7,375 nucleotides of DNA from Gammaproteobacteria bacterium (GTDB taxonomy: Bacteria; Pseudomonadota; Gammaproteobacteria; Berkiellales; Berkiellaceae). Of this stretch, positions 1-5,703 are shown piece by piece (positions within the stretch are counted from its first letter, which is position 1; every line of letters starts with the position of its first letter). The notes beneath the pieces were generated by a model, which was not told the origin of the DNA, did not search any database, and was given only the letters and a program-made list of their open reading frames with translations. The position numbers were made by a program, and so were the translations under genes. The DNA lies in contig VGTX01000051.1 in the NCBI GenBank assembly GCA_016874315.1, positions 1 through 7,375 of the forward strand, given 5' to 3'.

Positions 1-2066
1 TTACCTTGATGCATAATGAGAACTTCTTTACAGAGGCGCAGAGGAGCTTGTCTATGTGTGACGATAATCAAGGTTTTATCACTGAGGATTTTTTCGAGCT
101 GCTCGAGAAATAGTGCTTCTGCTTGTGCATCGAGAGCGCTGGTTGGCTCATCTAGGATGAGGATTTTTGGATTGGTGATGAGGGCGCGAGCCAGCGCAAT
201 GGCTTGACGCTGACCGCCTGAGAGGTTTTGGCCTCGCTCCTCAATCATCATATCAAAGCCTTGTGGGTGTCCTCCAATCCAGCTCATTAAGCCAGCCTGT
301 TCAGCGGCATGAATGAGTTGATTTTGGGTAATGCCATAGCATCCGACAATTAAGTTATCGCGAAGCGTTCCATAAATCAGTTGAACATCTTGAGGGACGT
401 AACCAATAGTTTGTCTTAGAGCGCTGAGGTGAAATTGTCGTAAATCGAAACCATCTAGTCGTACGTGTCCTTCTGTTGGGTGGTACAAACCAAGAAGCAT
501 TTTAATCAAGGTAGATTTTCCTGAGCCATTGGCTCCAATCACTCCTATGCGGTCTCCAGGCTGGAATGTAACGGTGATATCATTCAAGACGAGGGGCTGT
601 TGAGTATTATAGGTAAACTTCACGTGGTCAAACTCAAATACGCCATTTAAATCTGATGGAGTGAGTGGGCGCTCTGTCACTTCAGATGGCAGTTGCATAA
701 GTTGGTTCATTCCTTCGTAGGAATTTTTGGCCTGTTGCCAACGTAAGACGAGCTGTCCAACTTGAAGGATGGGCGCAAGAGCTCGAGAGGATAGGATTGA
801 GCAACCAACCAAAGCTCCCATAGTGAGCTGACCTTGCCAAATGAGCACAACACCGTATGAAATCATTGCGACATAGGAAAGGGCCTGGACAAGCTGACAG
901 GCGTATGAGGAAAGTGTTTGAACATTTTTTGTTTCTGTATTGAGTGCGGCGGATTCACGCACAACATTTTGCCAGCGTCGTTGAAATAAATCTTCAGCAC
1001 TCCAGAATTTAATGGACTCAATACTCACAAGGGCCTCAACAAGAAGGGCGTTCTTTTGGGAGTGGCATTGTTGTTGTTTTTTGACACGGCCTTGTGCGTA
1101 TTGCTGAGTCATCATTGTAATAACGGCGATACATGGGATTGTGAGAACAACGGTCCAGACGAGAGGGCCTCCCATATACGCAATCATCATAACGAATAAA
1201 AGCATGAATGGAATATCAACTAAGGTTGTAATAGTTGCAGAAGCAAAGAAATCTCGAAAGGACTCAAACTGCGTCACGAGTGAAGAAAACGCTCCGAGAG
1301 AGCGCGGGCGCACGGCAAGCGGGATGTGTAGGAGGTGATCGAAGATAAGGTTTGTGAGGGTTGTATCGACTTTTCGATTAGCAGTATCGATTAAGGAGCT
1401 ACGCATAACCTTAAATACTAAGTCAAACACATGTAAGACCACCATCCCGATAGAGAGTGTGATGAGAGTTTCAACAGCTCCGCAAGGGACGACGCGGTCA
1501 TAGACATTCATCGCATACAAGGAAGTTATGATTGCGAAGATATTAATAAAAATACTTCCCAAAATCGCATGCGCATAAAGATTAGTCATTGGTCGAGCAA
1601 CACTCCAAAACCAATGTGGAATTTCTTTTAAGTGCGGGTGGTGAGCACGGTCATCTACTTGAAGTGGAGCATAAATCTCCCAGACTTCTTCGATGGGTTC
1701 AGAGGCGAACTGAGCAACGTGGAAAACTAAATCATTTTCGAGTAATGGTGTGGATTCTCCAAGCCCGCTGCTTTGATGATGTGGGTCGATGAGGATTGGT
1801 TGACCTGCAAGCCAAATGACTTCTGCCACATATTTGGGTGTGATAACCTCATGACGCACAGAGCGTACAACGCAATGAAATCCGAGTTCTTCGATACATT
1901 TTTTTGCATCAGCTTTGACGGACTGGTCGGAGATTTTAGAGCTTGCTTTTTCAATCCGATATGTTGGAATCGGGTATTGCTGGACAAGCCAGCTTATTAG
2001 AGCCGGAATCCGATTAACTGAAGATTCGTCGGGATTATGAACATGTTCTTCTTTTGATTGGGTCAT
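1..2066 (-). CDS. Type I secretion system permease/ATPase, LssB/LapB family, with degenerate C39-like domain (3' end cut by window)
   Basis: Inner-membrane ABC exporter that would energise one-step secretion of a large protein, typically an RTX adhesin or toxin, together with an HlyD-family adaptor and a TolC-like channel. The reading frame is open from the ATG at 2066 to the window edge, giving 688 complete codons. Residues about 20-150 resemble a C39 peptidase-like domain but show no catalytic Cys motif. Membrane helices lie at about 166-188, 198-216, 270-315 and 390-430, and the type I exporter hallmark NVYDRVVP starts at residue 187. The ATPase domain begins near 476, with Walker A GANGSGKST (511-519), Q-loop Gln559, signature LSGGQ (615-619), Walker B ILILDEP with Asp639-Glu640, and H-loop His671. 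Relatives are about 700-730 residues, so only the extreme C-terminus is missing. The start is set by an ATGA overlap with the upstream phosphatase gene and by AAGGA 8 nt upstream. Family assignment is firm; the substrate is unknown. Confidence 0.93.
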   Translation of the reverse strand, partial: MTQSKEEHVHNPDESSVNRIPALISWLVQQYPIPTYRIEKASSKISDQSVKADAKKCIEELGFHCVVRSVRHEVITPKYVAEVIWLAGQPILIDPHHQSSGLGESTPLLENDLVFHVAQFASEPIEEVWEIYAPLQVDDRAHHPHLKEIPHWFWSVARPMTNLYAHAILGSIFINIFAIITSLYAMNVYDRVVPCGAVETLITLSIGMVVLHVFDLVFKVMRSSLIDTANRKVDTTLTNLIFDHLLHIPLAVRPRSLGAFSSLVTQFESFRDFFASATITTLVDIPFMLLFVMMIAYMGGPLVWTVVLTIPCIAVITMMTQQYAQGRVKKQQQCHSQKNALLVEALVSIESIKFWSAEDLFQRRWQNVVRESAALNTETKNVQTLSSYACQLVQALSYVAMISYGVVLIWQGQLTMGALVGCSILSSRALAPILQVGQLVLRWQQAKNSYEGMNQLMQLPSEVTERPLTPSDLNGVFEFDHVKFTYNTQQPLVLNDITVTFQPGDRIGVIGANGSGKSTLIKMLLGLYHPTEGHVRLDGFDLRQFHLSALRQTIGYVPQDVQLIYGTLRDNLIVGCYGITQNQLIHAAEQAGLMSWIGGHPQGFDMMIEERGQNLSGGQRQAIALARALITNPKILILDEPTSALDAQAEALFLEQLEKILSDKTLIIVTHRQAPLRLCKEVLIMHQG

Positions 2067-3202
2067 GATGTAAATCCTTGTGAGAAAATAAGCGTTGCGA
2101 TATCGTCAAGGCGGTTAGGAGTTGTTGTGATTTTAAAAACTTTATTGATGCTTTCAAAGGAGTAGTCTGATTGGCCGAGCAACTCGAGCAATCGGTGATC
2201 TTTATTTTCAAAATCACCGGTTAGAATTTCAAAAATCCCATCACTAAAGAGAACGACTCTAAAGGGTGATTGTGGTTCGATAATTTCTGTCTTATACGAC
2301 ATGGATGCGGAAATTCCAACGGGGAATCCTCGGCCAGGTAGTACCTTAGGTTGATTATTTTGAATCAAGATCGGATTCGGATAATGGCCTGCAACACAAT
2401 AATGAAGCTCACCGAGACGTTTGTTATAAACGAAATAGAGCATTGTGCAGTATTTCCCGAGTTTTTCAGAATAAATTTCCTGTGCTAAAGACCGAACCAT
2501 GAGGTGTGGAACGATGATTCGTTCATCACCATCGCTACGGTATTTTGCGGCAAGCTCTCTGATGAACATTTTGATTAAGACTGTGACGAATGCAGCGGCT
2601 GCACCATGGCCTGAGACATCTGCGAGATAGAACACAAACCGATCGTCATCAAGTTCAAAATAATCAATAAAATCTCCTGAGAGATATATCATAGGCTCGA
2701 CATGGTGCTCAATTTTTATATCGCCTTTTTGATACAGCGAGTCAGGTAGAATTTTTTCTTGAACAGATTTTCCTGCCTCTTGGTCTTCGAGAAGAGTTTG
2801 GCGAATTTTTTCGTTTTCTATTTTTAGGCGTTTCTTTTCGAGGGCTTTTTGAAGGGCTTGGTCAATTAAAGACAGGTCATTAATTGGTTTGATAATATAT
2901 TCATAAATGCCGAGTCTGAGTGCATGGATGATATCGTGCTCATTACTGACAGCAGTACATACGATAAGAGGCATATCCTGATCGACCAAGCGCACCTTTT
3001 TCATGAGCTCTAGACCACTGAGTTTTGGCAGATCGAGTTCAGTGATAATAATATCTGGAGGGGTATTGGTATAGAATTCTAATGCCGCTTCGCCATCATC
3101 GACACAGTGAACAATGTATCCGCTATCTTCAAGATAAGCGGCAACGGACTCACGAAGCATGAGTTCATGGTCAGCGAGAAGGATTTGGATTTTTGCAGCC
3201 AT
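2063..3202 (-). CDS. Receiver-PP2C (SpoIIE/RsbU-type) serine phosphatase with atypical receiver
   Basis: Cytoplasmic 379-residue regulator. Family members dephosphorylate a STAS-domain antagonist protein and so steer a partner switch that controls a sigma factor or an effector. Residues 1-108 are a CheY-like receiver. Thr83, Tyr102 and Lys105-Pro106 are present, but the acceptor position (four residues before Pro59) is Glu55, and the acidic pair reads Asp11-His12. Residues about 110-150 are a charged helical linker, probably a coiled coil. Residues 151-379 are the PP2C domain with metal ligands in place: SGD (175-177) and Asp180, ADVSGHG (194-200), SDG with Asp321, and DDI with Asp366-Asp367. 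The phosphatase therefore looks competent, while phosphorylation of the receiver looks impossible or altered. The start has AAGG 6 nt upstream. The gene overlaps the exporter gene by 4 nt (ATGA), so the pair is very likely one operon. No STAS partner gene or kinase is in the window. Domain calls are firm; the target is unknown. Confidence 0.92.
   Translation of the reverse strand: MAAKIQILLADHELMLRESVAAYLEDSGYIVHCVDDGEAALEFYTNTPPDIIITELDLPKLSGLELMKKVRLVDQDMPLIVCTAVSNEHDIIHALRLGIYEYIIKPINDLSLIDQALQKALEKKRLKIENEKIRQTLLEDQEAGKSVQEKILPDSLYQKGDIKIEHHVEPMIYLSGDFIDYFELDDDRFVFYLADVSGHGAAAAFVTVLIKMFIRELAAKYRSDGDERIIVPHLMVRSLAQEIYSEKLGKYCTMLYFVYNKRLGELHYCVAGHYPNPILIQNNQPKVLPGRGFPVGISASMSYKTEIIEPQSPFRVVLFSDGIFEILTGDFENKDHRLLELLGQSDYSFESINKVFKITTTPNRLDDIATLIFSQGFTS
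2075..2079 (-). promoter_or_regulatory. Ribosome binding site of the type I secretion gene, inside the phosphatase gene
   Basis: AAGGA on the minus strand lies 8 nt before the ATG at 2066. It sits within the last codons of the upstream phosphatase gene. With the ATGA stop/start overlap at 2066-2063 this indicates translational coupling of the two genes. Confidence 0.7.
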
Positions 3203-3235
3203 GCGGAGCCTTATTCTCTTAGACTATTAGAATTC

Positions 3236-3265
3236 AGGATAAGCGATGAATGCAAAAGATGGCAA
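3236..3265 (-). promoter_or_regulatory. Candidate promoter for the phosphatase-exporter operon
   Basis: On the minus strand TTGCCA (3265-3260) and TATCCT (3241-3236) are separated by 18 nt. They lie 33 nt upstream of the phosphatase start and just downstream of the terminator of the preceding porin. Each hexamer matches the sigma-70 consensus only partly, and a second pairing (TTGCAT with TCTAAT) overlaps it, so the exact boxes are uncertain. A promoter in this 70-base gap is expected from the terminator. Confidence 0.35.
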
Positions 3266-3271
3266 CTGGCT

Positions 3272-3302
3272 AAAAAACAATAGCCCTCAAAAGAGGGCTA
3301 TT
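3272..3302 (-). terminator. Rho-independent terminator after the second porin
   Basis: A perfect 10-bp inverted repeat (AATAGCCCTC and GAGGGCTATT on the plus strand, 3279-3288 and 3293-3302) encloses a 4-base loop. On the minus strand it is followed by G and six T (3277-3272). There is no T-run on the plus strand, so it acts on leftward transcripts. It lies 34 bases past the porin stop codon and separates the mlaA-porin unit from the phosphatase-exporter operon. Confidence 0.92.
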
Positions 3303-3336
3303 TAATGGAGCATAAAATCAGAAACAGAAGTGGCTT

Positions 3337-4731
3337 TTAGGAGAATGAAAATTCTGTCCGCAAGCGAATGCCTTCTTCTTTTTCTAAGGTTGTCCAGAGT
3401 GTATTGGATTTAACAGAAGTTTTTGTATCGTAATATTCTGCTTTAAACGCAATATTATCGTTTGGCATATATGAGGTACTTACAGTATACCCTTTAACAC
3501 GCACAATAATATCGCTTTGGCTAGCAGGATCGATACTCACGTAGTTGTAGCCATCCGCACGACTAAATGTCATAGGTAGTCCATTTGTACCGTTAAACGA
3601 GCTATTTAAAAACTGTGCTGCAGCCATGTTGTAATAGTATTCACGTCCAACACGAAGAGCAATTTCAAGAGAACCATATTTTGCATTTGGGGTAATGCGA
3701 TTTGCGACAGCAGTATTTGGATCGATACGATAGCCCTCTCCAACAAGAAGTGCAGTTAATTCGACATATCCTGAGATAGCATGGTTTTTCTTTTGAAAAA
3801 CGTATACATCTGAAGGAATAATATTCTTCGCTGAGCTTACTGCAGGGTCGTTATTGCGGCGATATTTAAAATAATGTCCAGCGACATTTAATGATAGGCG
3901 TCTCCAAGCAATCGACTGGTCTGTTGTGACAGCAAGACGCTTCTCGAATGTGCTGTAATAATAAGTGCCGTTATCGTTAACCTGAGCAATCGCTGGAACA
4001 ATAACATCTAAAGATTGCAGACCGGAACCAACACCCCATGAGAAGTTTTGATTATTGATAAGCACCATATTGACGCGCCCACCAATAGCAAAGCGTAATG
4101 TGGCTTCTGGAGACATTGAGACAGTTGGACTGGTATTACCACCAGTAACACCTAAGACTTCAGCAGGATCGAAAGACTGGTCACCATAATCTTCTTCGAT
4201 TGGGATAACACTGTAGGAATAATCTACGATACTACGACGTGCTGTAGCAGACCAGACTCCAAGAGAGTATCCGTACCGATCTTGAATAAGTCCAGACACG
4301 TTGACTCCGAGTTTCTTTCCAATGGAGTCAGAAAGCACCCCTAAATCACGCTCAATATATGATTGTGCAGCTGTACCAGCTTGGGAGTAACGAGGAGTAT
4401 CTAGACCAAAGTTAAACTGCATATTATCGTAGGCTTTCCAGGTAACAACAGCGAGAGGCATAAGAGCATTGAGCTGATCGGAATTATACCCAGGAGATGG
4501 ACGCTCTAAGCGAATTTTATAACTCCATGTTGGAGACCATTTTCCTTTCAAATCAATCCGAGCGCGTGACACAAGGATATTATTGGGCAAATCAGATGGC
4601 TGAAAAGGAGTTTGTGCATCTAAAAAGATCGACCCAGATAAATCAAGGCCGCTATCTTGGAACGGTGCTGCTTGTACTAAAGACATTGCAGTACATGTTG
4701 CAAAAATGGCATAAGATAAAGAACGTTTCAT
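3337..4731 (-). CDS. Outer-membrane porin, phosphate-selective (OprO/OprP-like) family, second paralog
   Basis: Predicted 464-residue outer-membrane beta-barrel that would form a diffusion channel. The start at 4731 is chosen because it opens a good Sec signal peptide (MKRSLSYAIF..., cleavage after Ala21 in VQA-AP) and has GAGGG 6 nt upstream. The frame stays open up to 4887, but that extension has no signal peptide at its N-terminus and runs back over the mlaA 3' end. The body alternates short amphipathic strands with polar loops. Conserved points shared with the porin at 5704-7332 are SRARID (55-60), VTW (96-98), GYSLGVW (154-160), GGR (217-219), LEIALRVG (355-362), FKAEY (429-433) and the final IRLRTEF strand. 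This resembles the Porin_O_P family; anion or phosphate selectivity is not established. The chain ends Phe-Ser-Phe-Ser, so the usual terminal Phe is one residue in. It follows mlaA by 106 bp and probably shares its transcript, ending at the hairpin at 3272-3302. Confidence 0.85.
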   Translation of the reverse strand: MKRSLSYAIFATCTAMSLVQAAPFQDSGLDLSGSIFLDAQTPFQPSDLPNNILVSRARIDLKGKWSPTWSYKIRLERPSPGYNSDQLNALMPLAVVTWKAYDNMQFNFGLDTPRYSQAGTAAQSYIERDLGVLSDSIGKKLGVNVSGLIQDRYGYSLGVWSATARRSIVDYSYSVIPIEEDYGDQSFDPAEVLGVTGGNTSPTVSMSPEATLRFAIGGRVNMVLINNQNFSWGVGSGLQSLDVIVPAIAQVNDNGTYYYSTFEKRLAVTTDQSIAWRRLSLNVAGHYFKYRRNNDPAVSSAKNIIPSDVYVFQKKNHAISGYVELTALLVGEGYRIDPNTAVANRITPNAKYGSLEIALRVGREYYYNMAAAQFLNSSFNGTNGLPMTFSRADGYNYVSIDPASQSDIIVRVKGYTVSTSYMPNDNIAFKAEYYDTKTSVKSNTLWTTLEKEEGIRLRTEFSFS

Positions 4732-4737
4732 AACAAT

Positions 4738-4742
4738 CCCTC
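4738..4742 (-). promoter_or_regulatory. Ribosome binding site that fixes the start of the second porin
   Basis: GAGGG on the minus strand is 6 nt before the ATG at 4731. Together with the signal peptide that begins there, it favours this start over the longer frame that opens at 4887 inside mlaA. Confidence 0.75.
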
Positions 4743-4757
4743 GCAAATGAATACAAC

Positions 4758-4778
4758 GATCGCACAATCCATGCGACC
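4758..4778 (-). other. Imperfect hairpin in the mlaA-porin gap
   Basis: On the minus strand GGTCGCA and TGCGATC can pair as a 7-bp stem (one G-U pair) around a 7-base loop, between the mlaA stop and the porin ribosome binding site. No T-run follows, so it is not a standard terminator. It could be a leader structure, an RNA-processing site, or chance. Confidence 0.3.
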
Positions 4779-4837
4779 AGGTGCTGGCATTGTAAAGAAA
4801 ATTGTTATGAAGCGCTAGACATCTGTTTGAATATTTC

Positions 4838-5605
4838 CTAATTATTTTCTTGAATGGGCTCTTCTTCATGATCGGAAGGCTCATCACTTAAATCATCATA
4901 GAACGAATCCCAATTTACCTGACCACTTTGCAGCTGGTAATTGCGATATTGTAAATACGAATCACGCACGAAAGAATACTTATCCTCGATATAAGGTAAG
5001 CTTGTGAGTTTTTGGAGATGCTCAGCAAGATTAGCTTTTGTATCAATTAAACTAAGGACAAAGAGTTCATTTCTCCAGGTAGGGCTATTCACATAAGATA
5101 ATGGACTAAGGACAACTTTATCAACACACATTCCATATGAATCCCGGATAGTCATTGGGCCAAAGAATGGAGCAACATAATATGCGGATTCCGTATAGCC
5201 AGCGAGGTATAAAGTTTTGCCGAAGTCATTTTTCTTACGAGGCAATCCCAAGTTAGCCGCCATATCAAAAATACCACATCCAAATGTAGAATTGACAAGG
5301 ACTCGCATGGTTTCATTGTAACCATTTTCGAAATCGCCCTGTAAATAGAAATTGGTCGCATAAGCAATCTCAGCCATATTGAAATATACGTTATGAATCC
5401 CAACACGGATAGGATTAGGTAGGCATGTTTGATAAGTCGAAATAATTGGATTAAAAACGTACCGATCGACCTCTTCGTTAAAAGCAAAGACTTGTCGATT
5501 CATAGATTCATACGGATCGTCTGGATGCTCATCAGTTGGAGCGGACCCATTGCCTGCACACCCGATGAGCATGATTGGCATAAGATAATAAAAAATATTT
5601 TTCAT
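4838..5605 (-). CDS. mlaA: MlaA/VacJ family outer-membrane lipoprotein
   Basis: Outer-membrane component of the Mla pathway, which removes mislocalised phospholipids from the outer leaflet and passes them to MlaC and then to the MlaFEDB inner-membrane complex. The 255-residue product has a lipoprotein signal peptide with lipobox LIGC, lipidated Cys16 and Ala at +2, consistent with outer-membrane sorting. Family motifs are DPYESMNRQVFAFN (30-43), the NF.LQGD segment (85-91), FGKTL (128-132) and PFFGPMTIRD (146-155). Length is normal for the family. Unusual points are three extra cysteines in the mature protein (61, 110, 160) and an acidic tail (about 237-253). No Shine-Dalgarno is evident before the start. 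The gene lies between two paralogous porins, and none of mlaBCDEF is in the window. In E. coli MlaA binds trimeric porins, so a functional link with these neighbours is plausible but inferred. Confidence 0.93.
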   Translation of the reverse strand: MKNIFYYLMPIMLIGCAGNGSAPTDEHPDDPYESMNRQVFAFNEEVDRYVFNPIISTYQTCLPNPIRVGIHNVYFNMAEIAYATNFYLQGDFENGYNETMRVLVNSTFGCGIFDMAANLGLPRKKNDFGKTLYLAGYTESAYYVAPFFGPMTIRDSYGMCVDKVVLSPLSYVNSPTWRNELFVLSLIDTKANLAEHLQKLTSLPYIEDKYSFVRDSYLQYRNYQLQSGQVNWDSFYDDLSDEPSDHEEEPIQENN

Positions 5606-5610
5606 AAAGC

Positions 5611-5640
5611 ATCATACATCATTTGGAGTCTCAATAACAA
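5611..5640 (-). promoter_or_regulatory. Candidate mlaA promoter, possibly giving a near-leaderless transcript
   Basis: On the minus strand TTGTTA (5640-5635) and TATGAT (5616-5611) are 18 nt apart. The upstream box overlaps the tail of the porin terminator, and the -10 box lies only 5 nt before the mlaA ATG. Transcription from it would begin at about the start codon. No ribosome binding site is visible here. The alternative is read-through from the upstream porin. Confidence 0.3.
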
Positions 5641-5675
5641 AAAACCCTCGTCCCTTTGCAGGGAGGAGGGTTTTT
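5639..5675 (-). terminator. Strong hairpin terminator after the first porin
   Basis: The stem pairs A5640-C5649 with G5666-T5675 and, after a single G/G mismatch, TCCCT (5651-5655) with AGGGA (5660-5664). The loop is TTGC. On the minus strand the stem is followed by a run of six T. A T-run also follows on the plus strand, so the structure could work in both directions, but no plus-strand gene approaches it. It lies 28 bases past the porin stop and 33 bases before the mlaA start. Confidence 0.9.
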
Positions 5676-5703
5676 CAACAACATTCTTATATCAATAAAT
5701 TGA

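Noticed and set aside
16..1338. Plus-strand frames at 16-207 and 1141-1338
   Set aside because: They lie antisense to the conserved ABC exporter (Walker B/signature region and membrane domain) and have no recognisable features of their own.
1727..1987. 86-residue minus-strand reading frame
   Set aside because: It is out of frame with the exporter gene, which covers this stretch with clear domain homology.
4788..4831. Possible promoter boxes (TTCAAA with CATAAC, or TTTACA with CATGGA) before the second porin
   Set aside because: Each -10 box is a poor match, and several such pairs can be found by chance in A/T-rich DNA.
4732..4887. N-terminal extension of the second porin by 52 residues to an ATG at 4887
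   Set aside because: It overlaps the mlaA 3' end, gives no signal peptide at the N-terminus, and the internal ATG at 4731 has both a ribosome binding site and a clear signal peptide.
5152..5487. 111-residue minus-strand frame inside mlaA
   Set aside because: It is a shifted-frame shadow; the mlaA frame carries all the family motifs.
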